The translations under genes and the position numbers were made by a program. A DNA stretch of 64,000 nt from Amycolatopsis australiensis (lineage in GTDB: Bacteria > Actinomycetota > Actinomycetes > Mycobacteriales > Pseudonocardiaceae): positions 3,658,001 through 3,722,000 of the forward strand of contig NZ_FPJG01000006.1 of the NCBI RefSeq assembly GCF_900119165.1, written 5' to 3'. Below are positions 1-8,419 of this stretch, one piece after another (position 1 is the first letter of the stretch; every line of letters starts with the position of its first letter). Below the pieces are notes generated by a model. It was not told where the DNA came from, did not search any database, and was given only the letters and a program-made list of their open reading frames with translations.

Positions 1-432
1 GTCTACCGGCGCCACGCCGACAAGGCCGCGCTGGTGGCCGCGGCGGTCGAGCACCGCGCGGCGAGCGTGCCTCCCGCGATTCGGACCGGAGATCTCCGGC
101 AGGCCCTGCTGCAGACCGTGGAATGGCTGGCCGGGCAGATCGCAGGGCAGGAGATCGGGCTGCTCGGCGCTCTGTTCGCCGGCATGCGCAGCGATCCGGA
201 CCTGGCGGCGGAAATGCGGCGGATCCGGCGACGTGACGAAGCGGCGATGATCGAGCAGTCATTCGGTGGCGTGCGGGGCGTACACCTCGTCCCCGGAGCA
301 GCAGCACTGTTCGCCGAGATCGTTCCGGCGCTTATCGTGCACCGGCTCGTGTTCGTCGGGGAGCCCAGCGACGAGGGCTTCGTTGAGCACATCGTGGACG
401 ACATCTTGCTGCCGCTGCTCCAGCGCGAGTGA
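1..432 (+). CDS. TetR-family regulator, C-terminal part (5' end outside window)
   Basis: Open in frame from base 1 to a TGA at 430-432, so the start lies upstream of the window. The first residues (VYRRHADKAALVAAA) match the end of a TetR helix-turn-helix domain, where a Y-R-W/H-x-x-K-x-x-L motif closes the DNA-binding helices. The remaining 130 or so residues are alpha-helical and resemble the ligand-binding TetR_C domain. It is probably a ligand-responsive repressor. The oxidoreductase that starts 100 bp downstream on the same strand is a likely target or operon partner. The ligand is unknown. Confidence 0.8.
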   Translation, partial: VYRRHADKAALVAAAVEHRAASVPPAIRTGDLRQALLQTVEWLAGQIAGQEIGLLGALFAGMRSDPDLAAEMRRIRRRDEAAMIEQSFGGVRGVHLVPGAAALFAEIVPALIVHRLVFVGEPSDEGFVEHIVDDILLPLLQRE

Positions 433-532
433 GTGGTGAAGCGCGCCTTTGTCCGGCCTGACGGCCGACGGAATCCCGATATCGGGACGGACCGAGCGGT
501 ACCGACTCCTTAACGCAACGGAGGCAACAATC

Positions 533-1390
533 GTGATCGTCATCACCGGCGCGACCGGCGCCCTGGGCGGCGCTACCGTCGAGCATCTGCTCAAGCGCAT
601 CCCCGCGGACCGGATCGGCGTGAGCGTCCGCGACGTCGCCAAGGCACAGCCTTTCGCCGACCGCGGCGTGCGCGTACGGCGTGGCTCCTACGACGACCCG
701 GCCGCACTTCGTGACTCGTTCGAGGGTGCCGAACAGGTACTGCTGGTGTCCCAGAACGACCCCGACGCCGACGGAATCGGCCTACACCGCAATGCAATCA
801 AGGCCGCGGTCGCCGCAGGGGCCCAGCGCATCCTGTACACCAGCCACCAGAACGTGCGCAGCGACAGCCCGTTCGACCCGGCACACGAGCACGCCGGCAC
901 CGAAGCACTGCTCGCGCAGTCGGGAGTCGCTTGGACCTCACTTCGCAACGGCTTCTACGCGCACAGTCTCGACTGGCTGCTCGGCCCGTGGCAGCAGACC
1001 GGTGTCATCGCCGCGCCAGCCGACGGCCCAGTCTCGTGGACCGACCGCGCCGACGCGGCCGAAGCCACGGCGATCATCCTCACCGGGCAGCGTCCCTTCG
1101 ACGGTCCTGTCACCCTCACCGCGCGCCATGCCGTCACCTTCGACGACATCGCCACTACGGTCACCGAACTCACCGGTCGCGACATCAGGCGAGTCGTCGT
1201 CGACGACGAGCGGTGGCTCGCCGACAAGATCGCGGCCGGCACACCCGAGCCCCTGGCTCACATGCTGATCCGGTTCTTTCACGCTGCCCGAAGCGGCCAC
1301 TTCGCCGAAACCGACCCACTACTGGCCCAACTCCTCGGCCGCGAACCACGCACGGTCGCCGACCTGCTCACCGACCGGATCAGCGCCTGA
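533..1390 (+). CDS. NmrA/SDR-like NAD(P)-binding oxidoreductase
   Basis: A 285-residue protein opening with the dinucleotide-binding motif ITGATGALGG (GxxGxxG), followed by segments typical of atypical short-chain dehydrogenases of the NmrA/YtfG quinone-reductase type: SVRDVAKA, RRGSYDDPAAL, a central SHQNV where classical SDRs have their active-site Tyr, and WTSLRNGFY. The chosen GTG start at 533 has GGAGG at 520-524 and places the Rossmann fold at the N-terminus. An in-frame ATG at 449 has no ribosome binding site. The protein is cytoplasmic; likely an NAD(P)H-dependent quinone reductase or redox sensor. It follows the TetR gene on the same strand, and co-regulation is plausible. Confidence 0.82.
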   Translation: MIVITGATGALGGATVEHLLKRIPADRIGVSVRDVAKAQPFADRGVRVRRGSYDDPAALRDSFEGAEQVLLVSQNDPDADGIGLHRNAIKAAVAAGAQRILYTSHQNVRSDSPFDPAHEHAGTEALLAQSGVAWTSLRNGFYAHSLDWLLGPWQQTGVIAAPADGPVSWTDRADAAEATAIILTGQRPFDGPVTLTARHAVTFDDIATTVTELTGRDIRRVVVDDERWLADKIAAGTPEPLAHMLIRFFHAARSGHFAETDPLLAQLLGREPRTVADLLTDRISA

Positions 1391-1720
1391 CCGATCAAAG
1401 GTTCCGGTCGGTTCGAGCCGACAGCGAGAGACGGTCAGCAAAGAGCAGCCGAGCGCACGGAACTCATGACAGCGCGTTCGCTGATACACGGCTGCACGAC
1501 AACCTCGGTCATCCCGCAACCGGAGTGCCGGATCGACGGCGACCGGAATTCCGATGCTGACAGGCCATTGGGCTGCCGATCGCGAATCCGTTCGAGGCCG
1601 CCCAATTTCCGGCGGCGGCCCGGAGGCTAGCGGATGGCCGGAGAGGAGCTCTACGGGCTGGAGGACCGAGGCGGGCGACCACGGATGCGGTGGCCGTGCT
1701 TGGGACAGTGCGGGCTCAGT
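1391..1720. other. Intergenic, no gene seen
   Basis: About 330 bases between the oxidoreductase and a convergent LuxR-type gene. No reading frame here has a start with ribosome binding site or a recognisable product, and I see no strong hairpin. Confidence 0.5.
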
Positions 1721-2587
1721 TCACTCGTCGAGGTGCTGGGCCAGTTCAACCCGGTTGTGGGTGCCGGTCTTGCGGTAGATCTTCGTGAGGTTGGCTTCGA
1801 CTGCTTTGACCGACAGGTGCAAGCTGGTCGCTATTTTCTGGTTGGTCGCGCCGTCGCGGACGAGGGTCGCGATGCGGCATTCTACTTCTGTCAGCGGTGT
1901 GTTGTGGGGCTCGAGCTGGGTTGTTTCACGCTCGGTACGGAGTCGCCACGTCGTGCAGCCTGCCAGGGTGAAACGGCGGTGGGCTTCGCGGAGGGCCGTC
2001 GCTGCTGCGGCTCGGCGGCGAGCTTTCCGCTCAAGCTGGCCCAGGGTGAACCAGGCACGGGCCACTTCCAGCGGGTACGGGTGTTCGGCCGGAAGCGCCG
2101 CTCGCAGGTCGTCGGCTGCTTGGCGAGGTTCGCCGCGGGCTGCACGGATCTGGGCTGCCGCTCGGGTCAGGCCCAGGAGGACCACCGGGCGGCCCAGGTG
2201 GTCCGCGCGGGTTCGGGCTTCGGTGACGACTTCTGTGGCTTTGTCTGGATTAGCGGAGACGACGAGCGCTTCCGCTAGGTCGGCGTCGAGCAGGAAGAAC
2301 GCCGGGTCGAGGTAGCCTATTTCGTGGCCGATCGTGCTCGCCTCGGCGAGCCAGCGGGCCGCGTCCACCGGATTGCCGCGCAGGTACTCCGCTCGGCCGT
2401 GGAGGCCGTGGGCGTAGAGCAGCCACTCCGGGTCGCGGGCTTGGTGCGCCGCCGTGGCCGCGCGTTGCGCCAGCTCGGCTGCGGTGTCGGCGGAACCGGT
2501 GAGCAGCTCGCCGATCGCTCGGAGTACCAGCGCCGGGCCGGGGGATAGGTCGATGTGCTCGCGCAGCTGGGCGCCGCGCTCAGCCAC
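1721..2587 (-). CDS. LuxR-type regulator, C-terminal remnant of a LAL protein
   Basis: A 288-residue product that starts with alpha-helical TPR-like repeats (residues 1-205) and ends in a LuxR/NarL helix-turn-helix domain: LTEVECRIATLVRDGATNQ, then IATSLHLSVKAVEANLTKIY. This is how the C-terminal third of large ATP-binding regulators of the LuxR family (LAL, about 900 residues) looks. The N-terminal ATPase with Walker motifs is absent. The only upstream start is a GTG (2587) with no obvious upstream coding, so I read it as a truncated remnant, though a short regulator is possible. DNA binding may be retained, but normal control by the ATPase would be lost. Confidence 0.65.
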   Translation of the reverse strand: MAERGAQLREHIDLSPGPALVLRAIGELLTGSADTAAELAQRAATAAHQARDPEWLLYAHGLHGRAEYLRGNPVDAARWLAEASTIGHEIGYLDPAFFLLDADLAEALVVSANPDKATEVVTEARTRADHLGRPVVLLGLTRAAAQIRAARGEPRQAADDLRAALPAEHPYPLEVARAWFTLGQLERKARRRAAAATALREAHRRFTLAGCTTWRLRTERETTQLEPHNTPLTEVECRIATLVRDGATNQKIATSLHLSVKAVEANLTKIYRKTGTHNRVELAQHLDE

Positions 2588-2744
2588 CTCTGCTGCGTCG
2601 TTGCAGCGGCGGGCCGCCGCCGATATGGGGCAGGGGGAAGTTCAGATTCTCCCAGCCGCCGCGGTCGAGGATGTCGTCGCATGTCCCCACCATCATGCCT
2701 GCAAGCTGGTCGACATCCGCGGCCACCGGTGCTATTTTCGGAAC

Positions 2745-3107
2745 GTGTTCGAAAACTACGACCTGTTCAGCACCCTGATTCAGTTGCACGCCGGTGGGGT
2801 GGCCAAGCTGGTGAACCGTCGCGACGCACCCGGCCTGTGGACAGTCGGCGCGTTCCACGCCGAATCCGACCGGGCCGTGCACTCGGACGTCTGGGAACGC
2901 CACCCCGGAGGCCACGAAATCCTTGTCGTGCTGTCCGGCGAGCTGCATGTCCACCTGCGGGACGAGGGGCACGTGGTCACCTTGACGGCCGGACGGTCGT
3001 TCCTCGTCCCGCCCGGTTGCTGGCACCGCCTGACGGTCGGCGAGCCCGGCGACCTGCTCTCGATCACGCCCCGGGCCGGCACCGAGCACGAGAAGGCCGT
3101 GGTATGA
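2745..3107 (+). CDS. Cupin-domain protein
   Basis: About 120 residues. Cupin motif 1 is visible as the HPGGHEILVVLSGELHVHL segment (GxxHE..V..G), and motif 2 as GRSFLVPPGCWHRL (P-x-G-x-x-H). A small beta-barrel of this type binds a metal or small ligand. The GTG at 2745 is the start that yields a normal single-domain cupin; a longer in-frame extension reads through low-quality upstream sequence. It overlaps the next start by ATGA (3104-3107), a sign of translational coupling to the transporter that once followed. Confidence 0.65.
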   Translation: MFENYDLFSTLIQLHAGGVAKLVNRRDAPGLWTVGAFHAESDRAVHSDVWERHPGGHEILVVLSGELHVHLRDEGHVVTLTAGRSFLVPPGCWHRLTVGEPGDLLSITPRAGTEHEKAVV

Positions 3108-3229
3108 AACGTCCGGTTCTCGTCGTCTGTCTGGCCGTGTTCGGCCTGATGGCGGGCCAGCAGATGCTCAACCCGATCCTGCCGCCGCTGGCCCGCGAGT
3201 TCGGCTTCAGCGAGTTCGCGCTGGCATGA
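3104..3229 (+). pseudogene. MFS transporter, only the first transmembrane helix left
   Basis: Starts by ATGA overlap with the cupin stop and encodes 41 residues before a TGA. The sequence (KRPVLVVCLAVFGLMAGQQM, then a short loop with LARE-x-GFSE) is the first helix and loop of a major-facilitator transporter. The remaining 11 or so helices are missing, and what follows is a pair of hairpins and an IS21 remnant. It probably belonged to a cupin-transporter operon cut by an insertion or deletion. Confidence 0.6.
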
Positions 3230-3319
3230 CCGAAACTGGGGCGGCGGCCGGGTCCGCCGGAGGGGGACGCATCCGCGGGACGGTCGCGGTGCGGGCAGTC
3301 GCGTTGGGCGGCGGTTAGC

Positions 3320-3369
3320 GGGACCGGCGCAGCCGGTCCCGGTGTCGGCGCCGCAGGCGCCGACACCGG
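3320..3369. terminator. Two abutting perfect hairpins with identical GCA loops
   Basis: First hairpin: GGGACCGGC (3320-3328), loop GCA, GCCGGTCCC (3332-3340). Second: CCGGTGTCGGCGCC (3339-3352), loop GCA, GGCGCCGACACCGG (3356-3369). The two share two bases and lie between the beheaded transporter and the IS remnant. No U-tract follows, as is common for actinobacterial terminators. They could also be extragenic palindromes. Confidence 0.55.
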
Positions 3370-3584
3370 CTTGTTGAGGGTGGCGTTGCTGCCGCCGGAG
3401 GTGAGCTGGGTGGCAGCGCGTTGCCCGGCGGCGGCGCGTTTGCTGAGCGGTGAGCAGTTGAGCCGGGTCTTGGCTTGGCAGCCGATGGCGATGAACAGCT
3501 CGGAGCAGAGCCGGCAGATCTTGGCGATGCTCTGGGTGGAGGTGTCAGGAGACATGTGCGTTCGCCGCCTGGCGGAGTTTGTCG

Positions 3585-3766
3585 GAGGTGGCTTGGTGGG
3601 GCGGAGCCGGTAGGACGGTCCGTCGATGCCGACGACGGTGGCCCGGTGCAGCAGCCGATCGAGCATGGTGGCGGCGACGGTGGCGTCGCCGAAAGTCGTT
3701 GCCCAGTCAGCGATCCGACGTTGGTGGTCAGGATCGTGGACGACTTGAGGTAGCGCTGATTGATCG
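3585..3766 (-). pseudogene. istB: IS21-family istB (transposition ATPase), C-terminal fragment with frameshift
   Basis: On the minus strand INQRYLKSSTILTTN is followed, after a one-base shift near 3720, by RRIADWATTFGDATVAATML and DRLLHRATVVGIDGPSYRL. Both blocks are hallmark C-terminal IstB sequence. The Walker A/B part of IstB and the istA transposase are absent, so this is an immobile scar. The same frame continues to about 3370 with a Cys-rich stretch (CRLCSELF then NCSPLSKRAAAGQRAA) that looks like a decayed zinc-ribbon protein. I cannot assign that part. Confidence 0.7.
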
Positions 3767-3895
3767 CAGGGCAGGGTGGGCAAGATTGACTTCAATGCAG
3801 TGCCCGGAGTTCGGGCCGCATTGTGCCGGTCTGCGAGCCAGATGCGGAGAACACAGACTGGCGAGCGGGTTTCCGGTCATCGGTTCTCCTTCGGG

Positions 3896-4852
3896 TCAGC
3901 CGGCCAGCCGTGGGAGCAGAGCCTCGGCGTTGCCGCGGTCGATCGCCGCGTGTCCGGCCGCGTCGATGCCGGGGAAGGCGTCGAGCCCGCCGGTGAAGTA
4001 GCCGACCCCTTCGCTGGGGGAGAAGGGCCAGTCGGAGCCGAACACCACGTGCCCGGGCGGGCGAAGGCTAGCAAGCTGGGCAGAGCCGTCGGGCTGCCCG
4101 AGAGCGCGGTGTCGAACCCGAAGGTTCCCAAGCTTGCCAGCACTTTCTCCTGGTCGAGCCGGGAGTCCGACGTCACCAGGTCGTTCGCGCCGATCAGGTT
4201 GGCGATGCGGTGCGCCGCGTAGGGCAGGAACCCGCCCGCGTGCGAGAGGATCATCCGCACTCTCGGCTAGCGGCTCGGGACGCCGTGCAGGACCAGATTG
4301 ACCGCGGCTCGGGTGGTGTCGAGCAGGAAGTCGACGACGGGCGGGGCCAGCCCGGGCACGACCGGGGCGGGCGGCTCCGCGGGGTGGACGAGCACGAGCG
4401 CGCCCCGGCGGTCGAGTTCGCCGAACACCGGGTCGAGCTCGGGCGCGCCGAGGTACACGCCGCGGTAGTTGGTCAGCAGGATGACGCCGTCGGCCCGCAG
4501 AAGGTCGAAGGCGTGGGCGATCGCGTCGAGCGCACCGTCCACATCGGGCAGGGGCACGGACGCGAACAAGCCGAACCGGTCGGGCCGGTCCTTGACCACT
4601 TCCGCCCCGGCTTCGTTGACCCGCAACGCGAGTCGTCGCGCGGCCGCATCGTCACCGAAGTGGGTGCCCGGCGCCGAGAGCGACAGCACCCCGGTCGCGA
4701 TGGCGTGTTCGTCGATCATCGCGAGCGCGTCCGACGGCGTCCACTCCGGCAGCGAGTGACCCCCGCCCGCCGCCTCGAACGCTTCGCGATACCCCGGGGG
4801 GGACGAGGTGCTGGTGCAGGTCGATCCGGCCCGTCGAAACGCTGGTGTCCAT
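3896..4852 (-). pseudogene. Amidohydrolase-2 family metal-dependent hydrolase, broken in three places
   Basis: Joined across frames, the minus strand reads as one amidohydrolase: RIDLHQHLVPP (HxH metal motif) at the N-terminus, EWTPSDALAMIDEHAIATGV, GVILLTNYRGVYLG, ALVLVHPAEPP, VRMILSHAGGFLPYAA and HVVFGSDWPFSPSEG (catalytic Asp region), ending DRGNAEALLPRLAG. These are the landmarks of the decarboxylase-like amidohydrolase clan. Lesions: a frameshift in a C/G run near 4793-4803, an in-frame TAG at 4267-4269, and a frameshift at about 4067-4075. The TAG and the second shift both sit on GCTAGC hexamers. Either a true pseudogene or accumulated sequence error. Confidence 0.72.
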
Positions 4853-4937
4853 GACGTTCACTTCGCTTCCCACGGCTTCGGCCATCTCGATTAACCCCTT
4901 CTTCGGCACAACAACGATGTCCGCTGAAACCAGGCGG

Positions 4938-5291
4938 TCAGCCGCGGGTCTGCTGCCCCGTCATCAGCCCTGCCAGGTCCTCGGGTTCCAGAAAGACGGT
5001 GGCGGCGGCCCCCCAGTCGAACAGGGCCCTTCGCGCCTTCCCAGCCCACGGTTTCCAGATGTCGTCCTCCGGGATGCAGTCCATGTCGGAGTAGTACTCG
5101 GAGAAATTGCCGGCGGGATCCTCGAGGCACAAGAAGAAGTCCGAGCCGGCGTGGTGGCGGTCGAGGCCCCACACGTGCCGTTCGGGGTGGCCGCCCAGTA
5201 TGGCGCAGGCGCCCCTGCAGACGTCGTCGATGTCGTCGACCTGCCAGCTGGTGTGGTGCAGGAAGTTCACCGGCGAAGCCATCATCAGCAT
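4938..5291 (-). CDS. VOC-superfamily (extradiol dioxygenase-like) C-terminal domain, truncated
   Basis: A 117-residue product containing NFLHHTSWQVDDIDDVCRGA, HVWGLDRHHAGSDFFLCLED, PAGNFSEYYSDMD, DIWKPWAG and VFLEPEDLAGL. The order of H, H and E (EYYSD) metal ligands and the D-P-x-G-N motif are those of the C-terminal half of type I extradiol or glyoxalase-fold dioxygenases. Full-length members have about 300 residues with an N-terminal VOC domain, which is missing: the upstream sequence is the regulator's 3' end. It is probably a remnant; I am unsure that it is expressed. It sits next to the broken amidohydrolase, suggesting a lost aromatic-degradation cluster. Confidence 0.55.
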   Translation of the reverse strand: MLMMASPVNFLHHTSWQVDDIDDVCRGACAILGGHPERHVWGLDRHHAGSDFFLCLEDPAGNFSEYYSDMDCIPEDDIWKPWAGKARRALFDWGAAATVFLEPEDLAGLMTGQQTRG

Positions 5292-5350
5292 AACCGGCGC
5301 GAGTACGAGCAGCACGCCGACGGTAGCGCGCTGGTGCACGGAGATCGCGG

Positions 5351-5908
5351 CTACCCGCGGTCGCATAGCTCGCCGACGAGGGCGCGGGCGTAGTCTTCGT
5401 CGGTTTCCGGAATCGAGAACACCACCCGGAAGTAGATCGGAGCGACGACGCGGTCCAGCACCTGCTCCAGTGAGGGCGTCTTCTCGCCGCGCTCGGCCGC
5501 GGCCTCCAGGGCGATCCGGAACCGACCGCTCACCCGCCGCAGGCACTCGCTCAACCCGGCGCGGCGGTCGTCCACGTCCGGTGCCACCTCGGCGCGGAAG
5601 AACGCCACCCCGCCGGGCCGGGTCAGGTCCGCCAGCGTCCATACCGCCGTCCGCTCCAGGTCGCCCCGCAGGTCGCCGAGCAGCTCGGGCGCACCCTCCT
5701 CGTGCTGCTGGGCCGCGACGTCCGCCAGAAGCGCGGCGGTCGTTCCCCAGCGGCGGTAGACCGAGCTGGGGTTGACGCCGGCGCGGCGGGCCACCGCGGG
5801 GATCGTCACCTTGTCGGCGCCGGACTCCTGGACCAGCTCGACCGTCGCCCGGTGAACAGCGGCGCGCACGCGGGCGCTCCGGCCTCCGGGGCGGCTGTCT
5901 TTGCTCAT
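5351..5908 (-). CDS. TetR-family repressor
   Basis: About 185 residues. The N-terminal helix-turn-helix is clear: ATVELVQESGADKVTIPAVA then RRAGVNPSSVYRRWGTTAAL. The C-terminal part is a TetR_C-like helical bundle. The ATG at 5908 is preferred; a GTG three codons upstream is possible. It is transcribed divergently from the SnoaL-like gene, and the shared 100-bp region holds two identical-geometry inverted repeats, so this protein very likely represses itself and that gene. The inducer is unknown. Aromatic or polyketide-like compounds are a guess from the neighbouring dioxygenase and amidohydrolase relics. Confidence 0.85.
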   Translation of the reverse strand: MSKDSRPGGRSARVRAAVHRATVELVQESGADKVTIPAVARRAGVNPSSVYRRWGTTAALLADVAAQQHEEGAPELLGDLRGDLERTAVWTLADLTRPGGVAFFRAEVAPDVDDRRAGLSECLRRVSGRFRIALEAAAERGEKTPSLEQVLDRVVAPIYFRVVFSIPETDEDYARALVGELCDRG

Positions 5909-5927
5909 GGTGCACACCCTGCCAGCT

Positions 5928-5949
5928 TAAAGCAATGAGTTGCGCTTTA
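5928..5949. promoter_or_regulatory. Putative TetR operator 1
   Basis: Inverted repeat TAAAGC, 10-base spacer, GCTTTA, with the arms extendable to TAAAGCAA/TTGCGCTTTA. It lies 20 bp upstream of the repressor's start. The same half-sites and the same spacer length recur at 5973-5994. Confidence 0.7.
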
Positions 5950-5972
5950 GGGGACCTTCAGCTAACGTCGAC

Positions 5973-5994
5973 TAAAGCAAAGATCGCCGCTTTA
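5973..5994. promoter_or_regulatory. Putative TetR operator 2
   Basis: Inverted repeat TAAAGC, 10-base spacer, GCTTTA, ending 9 bp before the ribosome binding site of the SnoaL-like gene. Its centre is exactly 45 bp from that of operator 1. The position would block transcription of the plus-strand gene. Confidence 0.7.
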
Positions 5995-6011
5995 AGGTCC
6001 TTGGAGGACTC

Positions 6012-6398
6012 ATGTCCCAGTACGAGGCCGCTCATCAACTCGGCAAGCAGTTCCACGCCTTCCTCGTCGCGGGGGACTGGGCCGGTATCCGGTCGCTGCT
6101 CACTGACGACGTCACCTGGACCCTGCCAGGCGACAACACGATCTCCGGCACCGCGGAGGGCGCCGAGGCGGTCGTGGAGCGGGCGAAGAAGATCGCCTCC
6201 TACGGCCTCCGCTTCGAACTGCTGCACATCCTGGTCAGCCGCGAGAACATGGCCCTGTCCCTGCACAACACCGCCCGCCGGGGCGAGGCCCGGCTGGACG
6301 AGTACCTGTCCACCGTCTGCCGGCTGCGCGACGGCAAGATCGCCGCCATCGAGACCTACCTGTCCGACGTCAACGGCATGAACGCTTTTTTCGTCTAA
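6012..6398 (+). CDS. SnoaL-like / NTF2-fold protein
   Basis: A 128-residue protein with the NTF2-like pattern: AAHQLGKQFHAFLVAGDWAG, IRSLLTDDVTWTLPGDNTIS (L.dDv.w..pG..), then GAEAVVERA and a C-terminal LRDGKIAAIETYLSD strand pair. The fold is used by SnoaL polyketide cyclases, ketosteroid isomerase and many small-molecule enzymes. No catalytic residue is decisive here, so the substrate is unknown. GGAGG at 6003-6007 sets the ATG at 6012. It is divergent from the TetR gene and probably the main target of that repressor. Confidence 0.8.
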   Translation: MSQYEAAHQLGKQFHAFLVAGDWAGIRSLLTDDVTWTLPGDNTISGTAEGAEAVVERAKKIASYGLRFELLHILVSRENMALSLHNTARRGEARLDEYLSTVCRLRDGKIAAIETYLSDVNGMNAFFV

Positions 6399-6418
6399 GC
6401 GCCGGCCATCGGCAGGGC

Positions 6419-6440
6419 GGGTGGACCGCGGTCTCCACCC
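6419..6440 (+). terminator. Hairpin downstream of the SnoaL-like gene
   Basis: GGGTGGA (6419-6425), an 8-base GC-rich loop, TCCACCC (6434-6440), about 20 bp past the stop. No U-tract. A probable intrinsic-like terminator. Confidence 0.5.
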
Positions 6441-6516
6441 CCCGCTCTCGCATTCCCGCCCGGTGACCAGCCCGGAGGCCGATGGCAGGACCGGGCATCG
6501 CGGCGAGGGTGGGGGC

Positions 6517-7122
6517 ATGACAGCGAACATCGTGATCATGCAGCTGGCGATTCTGGCCGTGGTGCTCGAGTCCGATCTCGGCCGCCGCAAGATCGGCTGG
6601 TTCCGGGTGGGACGGCCGATCATCGGCGTCGCCCTCATCGTGCCGTTCTTCTTCACCTCGCTGCCCACCGGCGGCAACGACCTGCTGTTGCAAGGCGCCA
6701 GCGCGCTGGCCGGGGCGGCGCTCGGGCTGTTCGCGGTCTGCCCGCTGCTGGTGTCCGTCGACTACCACCCGGATTGGCGACGCCGCTGGCCGCGCGCCTC
6801 GCCCTCCTCGGGCAGGCCCGCCGCGGTCAGCCGCTCGGGTGTTGGTTACGCGGCGGTCTGGGTCGCCGTGACCGCAGCCCGGCTCGGCTTCGCCTACGGC
6901 GCCCAGCACATCTTTCCGGTCGGGCTCGGCGAGTTCATGACCAGCCATCACCTGAGCGAGGTCGCTCTGACGAACGGCTTCATCTTCCTGTCCGTGAGCA
7001 TGAGCCTGTTCCGCAGTCTGGGGCTGTGGGTGCGACGCCGGGCGCGCCTGGCCCAGGCCGACACGGTCGTGGCGCAAGGATCGGTCGTGGGTGCCGCGCG
7101 TGTAACGGGCGGTAGGCGGTGA
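6517..7122 (+). CDS. Polytopic membrane protein of unknown function
   Basis: About 201 residues with four or five hydrophobic segments (VIMQLAILAVVLE; IIGVALIVPFFFTSL; ASALAGAALGLFAVCPLLVS; GYAAVWVAVTAARLGFA; GFIFLSVSMSLFRSLGLW). The ATG at 6517 is preceded by GAGGGTGGGGG, while the more upstream in-frame start has no ribosome binding site. It is followed within 100 bp by a histidine kinase and response regulator on the same strand. It may be the sensor accessory or the output of that system, but its sequence names no family I recognise. Confidence 0.65.
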   Translation: MTANIVIMQLAILAVVLESDLGRRKIGWFRVGRPIIGVALIVPFFFTSLPTGGNDLLLQGASALAGAALGLFAVCPLLVSVDYHPDWRRRWPRASPSSGRPAAVSRSGVGYAAVWVAVTAARLGFAYGAQHIFPVGLGEFMTSHHLSEVALTNGFIFLSVSMSLFRSLGLWVRRRARLAQADTVVAQGSVVGAARVTGGRR

Positions 7123-7213
7123 TCCTCATACCGCTGCTCAGCGGGATCGTCGGGCCTGTCCGCACGCTGCGGGCGCGTTCTTCAGGCATACCGCTCTGGA
7201 ATACTCCGTACTG

Positions 7214-8419
7214 ATGAATATCGTCGGCAGATTCACCCCGGGCGCGGATCATCCCGGGATCGGGCTGAGCGGCGTGATCCGCGACCCGCGGGCGCGGTTC
7301 GCGGCCATGCTGGTGGGGCTGGGCGTGTCGATCTGGATCAACGTTGCCACGTTCCCCGCCGACCCCGGAGTCGTGGCGCCCGTCGCCCTGGCCGTCGCCG
7401 TGCTTGCCTGGATCGTCCTGATCGCCGGCGCGCGAGGTGCGCGTGTGGCCGCGGTCGTCGCGGTGATGTGCGCGGCCGGGGCGGTGATCGCCGTCACCGA
7501 TGCCAACGGGCTGATCTTCACCGGCGTTGCGGCGAGCACAGCCGCCGTCGCATTCGATCCGCTCGCAGCCCTCCTGCTGTCCACCGCCGCTCCCGTCGCC
7601 TACTGCCTCGCAGCGATACCTCATGGGCTGTTTCCCGGGCGCCTGCTGGCCACCGCCGCCGTGGCCCTGGGCGGGCTGGTGGCCGGTGCGAGCCGACGCG
7701 AGATCGACCAGCGAGCCCGTGACCGCACACTGGTCGCCACCGAACGCCGGCGTACCGAGCTCGCTCGGGCCGAGGCGGAACTCGCCGCTGAACGCAACCG
7801 TCTCGGCCGCGAACTGCACGACGTGCTCGCCCATACTCTCGGCGCCTTGTCGATCCAGCTCACCGCGATCGACACTCTCGCCCGCAACGACGCGCCACGC
7901 GAGAAGCTCATCACCCAGATCGAGCTCGGTCACGAGCTGGTCAGTACGGGCCTGGACGAGGCAAGCCAGGCCGTCCGCGCGCTGCGCGGCGAGAGCGCAC
8001 CGCTGGCCGCGCAGCTCGAACGGCTCTGCGAACTCCATCAGGCAGCGCTCGAGCTGGATGGTGGCCAGCAGGAGCTCGATGCCGACACCACGCTCACGCT
8101 CTACCGGCTCATCCAGGAGGCACTGACCAATGCCGCCAAACACGCACCGGGCACGCGCGTGAGCGTGCGGGTTGGCTTCGGTCCGCGGGACGTGGCCGTA
8201 CAGGTCGGCAATGCGAGACCCGCCCCGGGCCCGAACACACCCCCGGCGCCGCGCGCGAGCGGCGGCGGATTCGGGCTCCAGGGCATGCGGGAACGCGTCG
8301 GGCAGGCGGGTGGCGATCTCCGAGCGGGCCCTACGCCCAACGGCGGATGGCAGGTCACCGCACGCATCCCCTACCAGCAGGCCAACCCGGGCCACCGCAG
8401 CGACGGGAGTGACCGATGA
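7214..8419 (+). CDS. Sensor histidine kinase, NarL/DesK type
   Basis: A 401-residue protein. Residues 1 to about 160 contain some five transmembrane helices and no large extracellular loop. A coiled region (RRTELARAEAELAAERNR) leads into the HisKA_3 dimerisation box GRELHDVLAHTLGALSIQL with the phospho-acceptor His at about residue 202. The HATPase domain carries the N box LIQEALTNAAKHAPG and the G box GGGFGLQGMRERV. It autophosphorylates and passes phosphate to the regulator, whose ATG overlaps its TGA (8416-8419). The lack of an extracytoplasmic domain suggests a membrane or envelope signal. Confidence 0.93.
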   Translation: MNIVGRFTPGADHPGIGLSGVIRDPRARFAAMLVGLGVSIWINVATFPADPGVVAPVALAVAVLAWIVLIAGARGARVAAVVAVMCAAGAVIAVTDANGLIFTGVAASTAAVAFDPLAALLLSTAAPVAYCLAAIPHGLFPGRLLATAAVALGGLVAGASRREIDQRARDRTLVATERRRTELARAEAELAAERNRLGRELHDVLAHTLGALSIQLTAIDTLARNDAPREKLITQIELGHELVSTGLDEASQAVRALRGESAPLAAQLERLCELHQAALELDGGQQELDADTTLTLYRLIQEALTNAAKHAPGTRVSVRVGFGPRDVAVQVGNARPAPGPNTPPAPRASGGGFGLQGMRERVGQAGGDLRAGPTPNGGWQVTARIPYQQANPGHRSDGSDR

